A stretch of 64,000 nt of DNA from contig CANFUT010000013.1 of assembly GCA_947450325.1 (NCBI GenBank), positions 51,797 to 115,796 of the forward strand, written 5' to 3'. Position numbers and translations under genes: made by a program. Of the stretch, positions 27,100 through 35,304 are shown piece by piece (position 1 is the first letter of the stretch; every line of letters begins with the position of its first letter). Origin of the DNA: Flavobacteriia bacterium (GTDB taxonomy: Bacteria > Bacteroidota > Bacteroidia > Flavobacteriales_D > Crocinitomicaceae). Under the pieces are notes generated by a model. The model ran no database searches. It was given only the letters and a program-made list of their open reading frames with translations, and was not told the origin of the DNA.

Positions 27100-27817
27100 G
27101 TTTGGTTTACTAGGCAAGAAATTAGATTATTCTTTTTCTAAATCGTTTTTCACAGAATTATTTGATAAAAATCAGATTGATGCAAGCTATGAAAACATTG
27201 AAGTAGCAGATCTTTCGAAATGGTTTGAAGATCTGTGCTATGCCGAATTTTCAGGATTTAGTGTTACCATTCCATACAAAACTGAAATAATTCCGTTTTT
27301 GGATGAATTATCCGAAGAAGCAAAAATTATTGGCGCCGTAAACACTGTGAAAAATGTTAACGGGAAACTCATTGGATACAATACGGATGCTTTTGGTTTT
27401 GGTCAATCTATCAAACCTTTCTTGAATAATAACCACGAGCGTGCGATTATTTTAGGAACAGGCGGTGCATCAAAAGCAATTGCTTATGTTTTGAAAAATA
27501 TCGGATTGTCTGTCATTTTTGTTTCTAGAAATCCAAAGGGCAACAATGAATTTGGATACGATGCAATCAATGAAAACATGTTAAATGCTTGTAAAATGAT
27601 TGTGAATTGCACTCCGGTCGGTACTTTTCCTGAGGTGGACGCAAAACCAAATTTTCCCACAGATCTAATCTCGGACAAACACTTAGTCGTTGATTTGATT
27701 TACAATCCCGAAAAATCACTTTTACTCAGAGAGTCTGAAAAGCAGGGTGCAATCGTTTTAAACGGTTATTCTATGTTACAAGAACAAGCGAAAAAAGCCT
27801 GGGGAATTTGGAATTAA
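27092..27817 (+). CDS. aroE: Shikimate dehydrogenase
   Basis: A 241-residue NADP-dependent enzyme that reduces 3-dehydroshikimate to shikimate. GLLGKKLDYSFSK binds shikimate (the Ser-x-Ser motif is kept as S-F-S), SVTIPYKTEI contains the catalytic Lys, NTDAFGF contains the catalytic Asp, and GTGGASKAI is the nucleotide-binding glycine loop. It is slightly shorter than E. coli AroE (272) but normal for Bacteroidota. Shikimate kinase (aroK) is encoded 29 kb away at 56643. It ends two bases before the convergent Dma-like gene. Confidence 0.95.
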   Translation: MHKFGLLGKKLDYSFSKSFFTELFDKNQIDASYENIEVADLSKWFEDLCYAEFSGFSVTIPYKTEIIPFLDELSEEAKIIGAVNTVKNVNGKLIGYNTDAFGFGQSIKPFLNNNHERAIILGTGGASKAIAYVLKNIGLSVIFVSRNPKGNNEFGYDAINENMLNACKMIVNCTPVGTFPEVDAKPNFPTDLISDKHLVVDLIYNPEKSLLLRESEKQGAIVLNGYSMLQEQAKKAWGIWN

Positions 27818-27818
27818 T

Positions 27819-29300
27819 TTATTTAATCATATAATGAATTCCAACGCCTAAATCTAAATAACTTCGTTTGCGTGTGACATTTTCCCATGATTGAACAGGT
27901 TTGAAATCATAACCAAAATTCGTATTTAAACTTACGCCCCAGTTAGAGAATTGATATCTAAGTTGTGATCTCAAACAAGCTTTAACGCCAAATTGATTCA
28001 CTGTTCGACTCGAAGTATTTAAATATTCATAATTCGTTCTACTGCCTTGGAGATTTAAAATTGCACCAGCACTCAGATCCAAAAATAATTTTGGACTGAA
28101 TTCGAATGAATATTGGAACATGATTGGCAAACCAATGGAGTAAACTTGATAACTATTGATTAAATTGATTGTTGTCGAATCGGGCCCGTAAACTGGGATG
28201 GCTATTGAATCGACTACTGTTTGCATTGAATCTAAGACATAGGTATAATTGTAACTCAAAATCACCGAATCGCCCAAAATAGTTTGATCTTGTGAAATAT
28301 TCTCAAAATTATTTTGGTAATTTACACCAGACGAAAGTGCCATTTTTGAATTGAGATAATAGGCAAATTCTGTTTGAATGAAAAAACTGCTTTTCTCTTT
28401 GAGTGAAAATGTAGATGAAGTGTTTAACTGATTAAAACCAAGCGAAGTTCCTGTTTTCAAACTAAATAACCATGGTCTTTTGACTTTTGGAACATCCGCC
28501 ATTCGATAGTTTTCTTCTAATGAATCTTTTAATATTCGATCCAACGAGTCAACATTTGCAATTGCACTTGAGTCGAGTGCAGTTTTTTGTTCATCTTCGT
28601 TTTTTTCAACAGCGGAAACTATAGTTTCTCGTCCCTCAATATCGTCTTCTATTCTCAATTTGTATGGATTTTCAAATACTACAGGTTTTATTTCGTCAGG
28701 TTTGATTTTTTTATTAGGGTATTTATTGCGACTCTTTTTTGGGTTTTTCTTTTTTGTTTGAGCAATATTAGTCTTTGATTTTGAAGTGTTTTTAGCGTTT
28801 GACTTCGCAGAAATGTTTTTGATTTTCTTAGGACTACCAAATTTTTGGTGCCTGTACGTTTTGTCAAGTTGCTTTGAAGTTTTTAAACTTATTTTTTCAA
28901 TAGATGTTTTGCTGTTTTTTGAAGAGTGGGAATTGTTATCAATAGTTTGATTTTCTTTTGCGGCTGAATTCAATTTGCTTTCAATTTCGCTTGTCTCAGT
29001 AGCTTTCGCCTTATCGCCATATTCCGATATTCCGTTTGAAAGCTTATCGTCATATTCCGATATTCCGTTAGTTGCCAAATGGGTTGTTGAAGCATTAGAT
29101 TTATCTCGATTGAAAAGGAAACCCATAAATACTAAAATCAAAACAGAAATCCCAGCAAAAAAGAACCATTTCAATTTCCCTTTCGATTGGATCTGACTAA
29201 TTTTTTGGTCAATATTGATTTTGACACTTGCTGGAGGTGTCACTTCAAAGCCGTCGAAACTGTCTTTGAATAAATCTTTTATTTCGTCTTGCTCTTTCAT
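27819..29300 (-). CDS. Dma-like anti-sigma protein spanning both membranes (cytoplasmic tail, TM, linker, OM barrel)
   Basis: A 493-residue protein of unusual layout. Residues 1-44 form a soluble tail starting KEQDEIKDLFKDSFDGFEVTPP, common in Bacteroidota anti-sigma proteins. Residues 45-63 are a single membrane helix. Residues 64-275 are a Lys/Ser/Asn-rich linker, and 276-493 look like an outer-membrane beta-barrel (PF13568-like, alternating aromatic strands, ending LGVGIHYMIK). The start overlaps the ECF sigma stop by four bases. This matches the dual membrane-spanning anti-sigma (Dma) family described in Bacteroides thetaiotaomicron. The linker has an 11-residue duplication (78-88, 89-99) coded by a dispersed palindromic repeat. 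Function inferred from architecture and linkage. Confidence 0.7.
   Translation of the reverse strand: MKEQDEIKDLFKDSFDGFEVTPPASVKINIDQKISQIQSKGKLKWFFFAGISVLILVFMGFLFNRDKSNASTTHLATNGISEYDDKLSNGISEYGDKAKATETSEIESKLNSAAKENQTIDNNSHSSKNSKTSIEKISLKTSKQLDKTYRHQKFGSPKKIKNISAKSNAKNTSKSKTNIAQTKKKNPKKSRNKYPNKKIKPDEIKPVVFENPYKLRIEDDIEGRETIVSAVEKNEDEQKTALDSSAIANVDSLDRILKDSLEENYRMADVPKVKRPWLFSLKTGTSLGFNQLNTSSTFSLKEKSSFFIQTEFAYYLNSKMALSSGVNYQNNFENISQDQTILGDSVILSYNYTYVLDSMQTVVDSIAIPVYGPDSTTINLINSYQVYSIGLPIMFQYSFEFSPKLFLDLSAGAILNLQGSRTNYEYLNTSSRTVNQFGVKACLRSQLRYQFSNWGVSLNTNFGYDFKPVQSWENVTRKRSYLDLGVGIHYMIK
29004..29069 (-). repeat. Two tandem in-frame copies of the AATATCG repeat within the Dma-like gene
   Basis: On the minus strand two 33-base units begin AACGGAATATCGGAATAT and continue GACGATAAG or GGCGATAAG. 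They match the intergenic palindrome at 29972 and 56403 over the left arm and centre. They encode 11-residue units starting NGISEY, in the linker just after the membrane helix. Confidence 0.75.
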
Positions 29301-29836
29301 CCTGCAATTTTTTCTGATTCAAGAATCTTTTGTATAAATTTTTTCGCTTTAAAATATTGGGTTTTGGAAGTGTTTTCACTGATTCCCAAATATTCAGCAA
29401 TTTCCTTGTGGGACAAATTTTCTATTGCAAATAAATTGAAAACCAATCGGTAACCTTCAGGAAGTTTGTTCAAGATTTGCATTAATTTCGCTCGTAGCTC
29501 TTCCATTTCAACCGTTGGCTCTTCTTCCCAAACCAATTCATCAAATACATTTTCGTCTTCGTGCAATTGATATTTGTATGTTTTTTGAATGTAAGTCAAC
29601 GCAGTATTAATGGTAATCGATTTAATCCAAGCACCAATTGGTGAAGTGAGTTGATACTGACTTTGATTTTTGAAAACTTTGATAAAAGTTTCTTGCAGAA
29701 CGTCTTGAGCATCATCTTCACACCTCGTGTATCGCAAACAAATGGCATACATACCAGCAGCATAAGATGAATAAATCACATCAAACGCATACTTTTTACC
29801 TTTTGTAAAATCAACAAGAACTTGCTCTGTTATCAC
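29297..29836 (-). CDS. ECF-family RNA polymerase sigma factor
   Basis: A 179-residue sigma-70 family member with regions 2 and 4 only. DAQDVLQETFIKVFKN is region 2.4, the -10 recognition helix, and LPEGYRLVFNLFAIENLSHKEIAEYLGISENTSKTQ is region 4 with its helix-turn-helix. No ATG is in frame; I start at GTG 29836, but TTG 29839 is equally possible. It is translationally coupled to the Dma-like gene downstream (ATGA overlap), which probably holds it inactive until an envelope signal arrives (inference). Confidence 0.9.
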   Translation of the reverse strand: MITEQVLVDFTKGKKYAFDVIYSSYAAGMYAICLRYTRCEDDAQDVLQETFIKVFKNQSQYQLTSPIGAWIKSITINTALTYIQKTYKYQLHEDENVFDELVWEEEPTVEMEELRAKLMQILNKLPEGYRLVFNLFAIENLSHKEIAEYLGISENTSKTQYFKAKKFIQKILESEKIAG

Positions 29837-29971
29837 CAAATATGGATTTATTCGATTCTTAAATTATTTCCATTCATAAACGTTTAATTTTCCCTTGCGA
29901 GTTAATTACACGCCAGAAAATTAAAAGTTGCCTGAAATAAAATTTAAAGCTAAGAAAAATTGCAATCTAAT

Positions 29972-29997
29972 GGAATATCGGAATATTGCGATATTCC
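29972..29997. repeat. Complete unit of the AATATCG palindromic repeat
   Basis: GGAATATCG (29972-29980), an 8-base centre GAATATTG, and CGATATTCC (29989-29997) form a perfect 9-bp hairpin. It lies in the 200-base gap between the ECF sigma gene and rimO, with no poly-T, so it is not an ordinary terminator. The rest of this gap shows nothing recognisable. Confidence 0.7.
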
Positions 29998-30039
29998 GGA
30001 ATTTGATAAAATAGTTAGTGAAGATGGTTTTTTCTACCC

Positions 30040-31350
30040 TTAGACTAATTTACCATACAAATCATAGTGATCAGCAGAAGTAATTTCCACAGTAGCAAAA
30101 TCACCAATTCTTACAAAACCTTCAGATTTTTTCACCAATACCTCATTGTCAACTTCTGGAGAATCAAATTCAGATCTTCCGATGAAATATTCGCCTTCGA
30201 TTCTGTCGAATAAAACGCGGTAAACTTTACCAATTTTTTGTTGGTTCAATTCAAAACTGATGCCCGATTGCAATTCCATGATTTGGTCAGTGCGGTCTTT
30301 TTTGGTTTTTTCATCCACATCGTCTTCCAAAAGGTAAGCGTGTGTGTTTTCTTCGTGCGAATAAGTGAAAATTCCCAATCGTTCGAAACGCATTCTTTCT
30401 ACAAAATCATACATTTCTTGGAAATCTGCTTCTGTTTCTCCTGGATAACCAGCGATTAAAGTTGTACGAATCGCAATTCCTGGTACTTTCGCGCGAATTT
30501 CGTTTACCAATGCTTCCGTTTTTTCACGGTCGATGCCACGTCGCATGGATTTCAAAATTTTCGAAGAACCGTGTTGCAATGGCATGTCTAGATAATTTAC
30601 CACTTTCGGATTGTTATTCATAACGTCCAACACATCCATCGGAAATCCTGCTGGAAAGGCGTAATGCAAACGAATCCATTCAATTCCTTCCACTTCAGCC
30701 AATTTTTCGATCAATTCGGCCAAGTTTCTTTTTTTGTAAATGTCTAAACCGTAGTAAGTCAAATCTTGTGCAATCAACATCAGTTCTTTCACGCCTTGCG
30801 CAGCCAAACTTTTTGCTGAATTGACCAAATCTTCCATCGGTGTAGAAACGTGTTTTCCACGCATCAAAGGAATCGCGCAGAAAGAACATGGACGATCACA
30901 ACCTTCTGCAATTTTGAAATAGGCGTAATGTGAAGGTGTTGTCAAAAGTCTTTCGCCAACCAATTCATGTTTGTAATCGGCTTTCAAAGTTTTTAATAGT
31001 CTTGGCAAATCACGAGTACCAAAAAACGCATCCACTTCTGGGATTTCGGCTTCTAAATCGTCTTTGTAACGTTCAGATAAACAGCCGGTAACATATACTT
31101 TGTCCACCGCGCCTTCTTGTTTTGCTTGCGCATATCTCAAAATGGTGTCGATAGATTCTTGTTTGGCATTGTCAATAAATCCGCAGGTATTGATAATCAC
31201 AATTTCTGCGTCATCGCTCATGGATTCGTGCTCCACATCAAATTTATTCGCTTTCAGTTGAGCCATTAAAACTTCTGAATCAAATAAATTTTTGGAACAA
31301 CCTAAAGTCACAACATTGACTTTATTTTTTTTGAGCGTTTTTGTCTTCAT
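30040..31350 (-). CDS. rimO: Ribosomal protein S12 methylthiotransferase RimO
   Basis: A 436-residue radical-SAM enzyme that adds a methylthio group to an Asp of ribosomal protein S12. VTLGCSKNLFDSE is the N-terminal UPF0004 domain with the first cluster Cys, NTCGFI and TGCLSERY give the other two, CDRPCSFCAIPLMRG is the radical-SAM CxxxCxxC site, and a C-terminal TRAM domain follows. TLGCSKN and the full layout separate RimO from MiaB. The ATG is only four bases after a TAATTTTG box, suggesting a leaderless transcript. Confidence 0.96.
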   Translation of the reverse strand: MKTKTLKKNKVNVVTLGCSKNLFDSEVLMAQLKANKFDVEHESMSDDAEIVIINTCGFIDNAKQESIDTILRYAQAKQEGAVDKVYVTGCLSERYKDDLEAEIPEVDAFFGTRDLPRLLKTLKADYKHELVGERLLTTPSHYAYFKIAEGCDRPCSFCAIPLMRGKHVSTPMEDLVNSAKSLAAQGVKELMLIAQDLTYYGLDIYKKRNLAELIEKLAEVEGIEWIRLHYAFPAGFPMDVLDVMNNNPKVVNYLDMPLQHGSSKILKSMRRGIDREKTEALVNEIRAKVPGIAIRTTLIAGYPGETEADFQEMYDFVERMRFERLGIFTYSHEENTHAYLLEDDVDEKTKKDRTDQIMELQSGISFELNQQKIGKVYRVLFDRIEGEYFIGRSEFDSPEVDNEVLVKKSEGFVRIGDFATVEITSADHYDLYGKLV

Positions 31351-31354
31351 GCTG

Positions 31355-31362
31355 CAAAATTA
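31355..31362 (-). promoter_or_regulatory. Candidate -7 box TAATTTTG for rimO
   Basis: The minus strand reads TAATTTTG, an exact TAnnTTTG match, ending four bases before ATG 31350. Transcription would begin at about the start codon. Confidence 0.45.
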
Positions 31363-31438
31363 CGGAAAACAGTAGGAACAAGCAAGAATTGATTTTTTTG
31401 CGATTTCGTCTTTTTTATTTCAATCTCAAAATTGGTAT

Positions 31439-31446
31439 TATATTTG
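31439..31446 (+). promoter_or_regulatory. Candidate -7 box TATATTTG
   Basis: TATATTTG matches TAnnTTTG and lies 23 bases before ATG 31470 of the small lipoprotein gene, divergent from rimO. Confidence 0.4.
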
Positions 31447-31469
31447 ACCAAACAGAAAAAACAAAAACC

Positions 31470-31916
31470 ATGAAATCATTCGTTATTTTGCTGACAGTTG
31501 GATTATTTTTTAGTTGTGGCACTAAAAAAATCGCAGGAGATGGACCAGGACAAACTTTAAATACAAAACCAATGACAGCAAGTTCAACACTTGGCGTTTT
31601 CCCAGAAAAAAATGATCCAACCAATATTCAATCTGCAAAAATTGAAGGAAATAACTTGATTTTAGAAGTTTCTTACGGCGGTGGTTGCGAGGAACACGAT
31701 TTTAGTTTGGTTGGAAGTCAGATGATTTCAAAATCCTTGCCTCCGATTCGTGCTATCAAATTGATTCACGATGCACACGAAGATAAATGCAAAGCGTTAA
31801 TCATGAAAACCTTGACTTTCGATATTTCTAATTTGGCCTATAAGCAAGAAAAAGGAAGTGAGATTATGCTGAAAATTGAAGGTTTGAAAGAAAATTTGAA
31901 ATATACTTTTGAGTAA
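31470..31916 (+). CDS. Small lipoprotein of unknown function
   Basis: A 148-residue protein starting with a lipoprotein signal: hydrophobic core then LFFSC, with Cys15 as the lipidation site. A mature region of about 130 residues contains VSYGGGCEEHDFSLVGS and a later HDAHEDKCKALIMKTLTFDIS, with two Cys that could form a disulfide. It resembles unannotated lipoproteins common in Flavobacteriia. The longer upstream frame has no signal peptide and overlaps rimO's promoter, so ATG 31470 is preferred. The next gene follows after 13 bases. Confidence 0.6.
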   Translation: MKSFVILLTVGLFFSCGTKKIAGDGPGQTLNTKPMTASSTLGVFPEKNDPTNIQSAKIEGNNLILEVSYGGGCEEHDFSLVGSQMISKSLPPIRAIKLIHDAHEDKCKALIMKTLTFDISNLAYKQEKGSEIMLKIEGLKENLKYTFE

Positions 31917-31929
31917 AAAACTATAGAAA

Positions 31930-32490
31930 ATGAAGTATAAACTCACTACATTAGTTTTGTTTTTCTCCTGCTTTTGCACAACTGTCTCATTTAGTCAAAT
32001 TGAAAGTAAACCTTTACCTAAATATGGAACTGAGTTTAATTATTCTATTTCTTTTGGTGCTTGGACACTAACACCCTCATTCACTTTTTGCGGGATGAAT
32101 AATCATACATTTGATATTGGTCTAGGAACTGATTTGGGGGTTAGAGGGATTTATGGTATTTCTAAGTCGATGACAGGAGTTGCATTAATAGGAGGATACA
32201 AATTTTATCCTACAGGTAAGTATCAAAAACTTAATTTCTACTTTCATTATAATCTAAAAAGTTTCTTTTTGGTGTCAAAATCAAATACTAAGTCATCCGA
32301 CAGAGTAAAATCTATTGAGCATTTCCTGGGGTATGGTTTTGATATTCCAATTGGTAAAAGATTCTATTTTAATCATGACCTAGGATTGGGAGTGATAAAT
32401 GCATGGGAAGCGGACAAAAGTGCAAGTTTAAAAATTTCTCTTAGTGCAAATTTTAGAGTTGGATTTGGATATAAATTTGGACTTAAATAA
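31930..32490 (+). CDS. Exported protein, probable small outer-membrane beta-barrel
   Basis: A 186-residue protein with a signal peptide (cleavage near VSFSQ). The mature part alternates aromatic and hydrophobic residues with Gly and polar ones (YNSISFGAW-like strands) and ends FRVGFGYKFGLK, with the aromatic-rich end usual in outer-membrane barrels. It is 13 bases downstream of the lipoprotein gene and probably in the same transcript. I do not recognise a named family. Function unknown. Confidence 0.55.
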   Translation: MKYKLTTLVLFFSCFCTTVSFSQIESKPLPKYGTEFNYSISFGAWTLTPSFTFCGMNNHTFDIGLGTDLGVRGIYGISKSMTGVALIGGYKFYPTGKYQKLNFYFHYNLKSFFLVSKSNTKSSDRVKSIEHFLGYGFDIPIGKRFYFNHDLGLGVINAWEADKSASLKISLSANFRVGFGYKFGLK

Positions 32491-32502
32491 AAATTTTATT
32501 GC

Positions 32503-33003
32503 CTAGTAAAATAAAACCAACTTTTCCATCACAAAATCCTCCATTAAATACCCATTTCCGATGGCAATATCTTCAACTTTGCAGATCTTCATTCCAATCT
32601 TTTCATAGAAACTTTTTGCTTTGTTGAAACGATTCACGTTCAAAAAGACCCTTTTCAAATTCATCGATTTAGTCAGATTTTCCGCATAATTAAAAAGTTT
32701 CAATCCAATGTTTTTGCCTTGATTTTCTGGTAAAACATACAACTTGTGAATTTTCAAAGAATCAGGTTCTAATCCTGCTTGAACGCCCAAAAATCCGAGT
32801 GGAATATCGTTTTCTGAATATATAAAATAGCGATGACCAGCATCAATCGTTGCTTCCAAGGATTCGATGGTGTAGAATTTATTCAGCATATACGTCAATT
32901 GCTCCGAACTCAAAATTTCACCATAAGCAACGGGCCAAGTTTCGAACACAATTTTCTGAATGATGCTCAAGTCTTTTTTGCCGATTTCAAGTATGTTTTC
33001 CAT
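32503..33003 (-). CDS. GNAT family N-acetyltransferase
   Basis: A 166-residue GNAT enzyme. LGFLGVQAGLEPDSLKIHKLYVLPENQGKNIGLKLFNYAE contains motif A with the Q/R-x-x-G-x-G/A acetyl-CoA loop (QGKNIG), and RVFLNVNRFNKAKSFYEKIGMKI is motif B (N-x-x-A-x-x-F-Y-x-K-x-G-F/M). The substrate is unknown. It is located directly after the T9SS subtilase gene (two-base gap), on the same strand. The family assignment is secure. Confidence 0.88.
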   Translation of the reverse strand: MENILEIGKKDLSIIQKIVFETWPVAYGEILSSEQLTYMLNKFYTIESLEATIDAGHRYFIYSENDIPLGFLGVQAGLEPDSLKIHKLYVLPENQGKNIGLKLFNYAENLTKSMNLKRVFLNVNRFNKAKSFYEKIGMKICKVEDIAIGNGYLMEDFVMEKLVLFY

Positions 33004-33005
33004 CT

Positions 33006-35177
33006 TTATTCTTTGATCACTTGAACAGATTTATCTCCACCATTTGATTGAATTTTCAAAATGTACATACCTGTTTGCAAAGCAGATAAATCTAGCTTTC
33101 CGATTTCAAGTTGTCCATTCAACAAGATTTTCCCATCCAAACCAATCAATTGGAAAGTTTCATTTCCTTTTAAATTTCCTTGAATGTATAACAATCCTGT
33201 CGTTGGATTTGGGAACACTTTGACAAACGATTCTTCGTCGATTTGGTCTATTGAAACGGTGTTTAAAGCCAATTTAATCGCTTCATAAGCATCTAATTTT
33301 CCCATTCCCCAGCGCAAACTTCCTCCAGTAGGAATTACTCCTGTGTATGCATCTGTGCGCGCACTTTGGCGAATGATGTCTTTTACCTGCCATGGCATCA
33401 AATAGTGATTTGCTTCTAAAATCAACGCAACAACACCGGTTACCATTGGCGATGACATCGAAGTTCCTGAAATTCTGGTGAATTTATAGTCTGTTCCGTT
33501 GAAAGAGACAGTTTGCGCATTCGAAAATGAATTGTCTGTAAACGATGAAACCGAAGAGCAAACGTTTACACCAGGCGCAGAAATATCTGGTTTAGATCGC
33601 TCATCTAATGTTGGGCCATAACTAGAAAATGTTGCAATTGCACCGCCAGTCAATGTTCCACTTGGTAATGCATATTGAGATGAATGTGCCGCAACGGAGA
33701 TCACACTTTCTGTGCACGATGGTTCACCAATTCCGTAGTTTGCATCGCCGAATGTCGTTCCTGCGCCACCCAATGAAAAAGGCATTCCCCAGTTTCCAAC
33801 GCCGTTGGTCAATTCTGTGACATTCCACGCATGAACAGTTCCGTCTGTTCCAGAAACATTTAAGATGATTCGATATGCTGTATTCGTATTTTTGATTCTG
33901 AATCGCGCATGCGGACGATTATTCAACGGATTGGCATTTTCCATTGATAAATTGTAGAAAACAGTATCTGTTCCAATAACCAAAAAAGTGTCGATATAAT
34001 TGGTCGTAGTGGCAGAATTGTAGTAAATGCTTTCGTTCAACAACACGTTGGAAGTATTGGTAACGCTCACGCCAACTGAAAAGTTTTTGGTCGGTTCGCC
34101 CCAAAGCGTGATCGATTGTCCCCACATATTTGGATTAGCTGAATAAGAATAAAAATCAACTTTGGATTTCAAAACGTCGTTATTGAACGTCTTTTTGAGG
34201 TGAAAATTCACATCGCCATTGTTTCCGCCTGATGAAGCAAAAACGACTCCTTGGTCTGATAAATTGTCAATCGCTTGACTAATCAGCGAAGTTCCATCTA
34301 AATTTCCGATGTAATGCAAGCCCCAACTTTGGTTGATGACCAATCTTTTGTTTGCTGCAACTGCTTTTTGGTGCATCCAATCGTAAGCATCAATCACCGC
34401 GCCTGCGTCTACTAAAAACGTGGTGAAAAGAAATTCAGCTTCATAAGCTACACCGCGGTATGCCGTTCCAGCACCTGAACCGCCTGCAATTCCTGCAACG
34501 TGTCCACCGTGATACGCATAACTGTAAATATTTGCCGTGTCAGAACCAGCTGCTAACAAATCTGCTTGCGAAGTGTATTCTGTTCCATAATTAAAACCTG
34601 TCGGATTTGGACCACTTTGTTTGTATTGGTCCCAAGCTGCAGCAATTCGCGTATAAGACAAAGTAGTATCGTAATACATCGGATGCGTATAGTCAAAACC
34701 CCAATCTGTGACTCCGATGTACACATTTTTTCCTGTGTATGCCTTCGGAAGATTGATTCCCAAATGAACGCTGTCAACACGCGAATCTACCAATGCTCTA
34801 TTTAAATGCGGTTGCACTTTGGCTGCAATTTCAAGGTAAGAAATTCCAGGAATCGAAGTGATTTGTTGAATAGCATCAAGTGGAACCTTTAAAGTCACAA
34901 TATTTCCGATTCTAGAACCTTGACTAATTTCATATTGTTGTAAATTGGAAACATTGTAGCTAGAATTCACCTTTGCTATCAACGAAATAATTTGTTTTCC
35001 ATTGATTTTATATATCGGGTACAAATTTTCCAATTTTTGAAAAGATTTGATTCCTTCTTTAGCCCAAGTTTCTTGAATGATTTTCAAATCATGTCTTGAT
35101 GTAGTTGGCATTTGAATTTGTGCATTCAAAGCATTCAAAGCAGTGAATAACAATATCAAGGAAAAGTATTTTTTCAT
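33006..35177 (-). CDS. Secreted subtilisin-like serine protease with T9SS sorting domain
   Basis: A 723-residue S8 peptidase with signal peptide ending near LNAQ. The catalytic triad is visible: Asp158 in VTDWGFDYTHP, His223 in YHGGHVAGIAGG, and Ser in GTSMSSPMVTGV. Between His and Ser there is a large insert with beta-sandwich character. The C-terminal 70 residues, from VFPNPTTGLLYIQG to MYILKIQSNGG, form a type A T9SS sorting domain, so the enzyme is exported and attached to the cell surface or released. An activation propeptide occupies residues 20-145. It probably degrades environmental proteins (inference). Confidence 0.93.
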   Translation of the reverse strand: MKKYFSLILLFTALNALNAQIQMPTTSRHDLKIIQETWAKEGIKSFQKLENLYPIYKINGKQIISLIAKVNSSYNVSNLQQYEISQGSRIGNIVTLKVPLDAIQQITSIPGISYLEIAAKVQPHLNRALVDSRVDSVHLGINLPKAYTGKNVYIGVTDWGFDYTHPMYYDTTLSYTRIAAAWDQYKQSGPNPTGFNYGTEYTSQADLLAAGSDTANIYSYAYHGGHVAGIAGGSGAGTAYRGVAYEAEFLFTTFLVDAGAVIDAYDWMHQKAVAANKRLVINQSWGLHYIGNLDGTSLISQAIDNLSDQGVVFASSGGNNGDVNFHLKKTFNNDVLKSKVDFYSYSANPNMWGQSITLWGEPTKNFSVGVSVTNTSNVLLNESIYYNSATTTNYIDTFLVIGTDTVFYNLSMENANPLNNRPHARFRIKNTNTAYRIILNVSGTDGTVHAWNVTELTNGVGNWGMPFSLGGAGTTFGDANYGIGEPSCTESVISVAAHSSQYALPSGTLTGGAIATFSSYGPTLDERSKPDISAPGVNVCSSVSSFTDNSFSNAQTVSFNGTDYKFTRISGTSMSSPMVTGVVALILEANHYLMPWQVKDIIRQSARTDAYTGVIPTGGSLRWGMGKLDAYEAIKLALNTVSIDQIDEESFVKVFPNPTTGLLYIQGNLKGNETFQLIGLDGKILLNGQLEIGKLDLSALQTGMYILKIQSNGGDKSVQVIKE

Positions 35178-35245
35178 TTTTAATATTTATTGGTAGTTTA
35201 AAATTAAACAAATAAAATGAATTTCAATTTGAGTTGATTATTGCA

Positions 35246-35276
35246 CAAAAAAAAAGACTTCATTTCTGAAGTCTCT
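35246..35276 (-). terminator. Rho-independent terminator downstream of the TPR/PD40 gene
   Basis: AGACTTCA (35255-35262) and TGAAGTCT (35267-35274) form an 8-bp stem with a 4-base loop. On the minus strand a run of T follows (the A run at 35247-35255). It lies just after the stop at 35305 and separates this gene from the subtilase. Confidence 0.7.
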
Positions 35277-35304
35277 CTATTGATATATTTGGTTTTAATT
35301 TTGA

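Noticed and set aside
32480..32520. AT-rich palindrome between the barrel gene and the GNAT gene (AAATAAAAATTTTATT)
   Set aside because: Only A/T pairs in a low-complexity stretch; too weak to call a bidirectional terminator.
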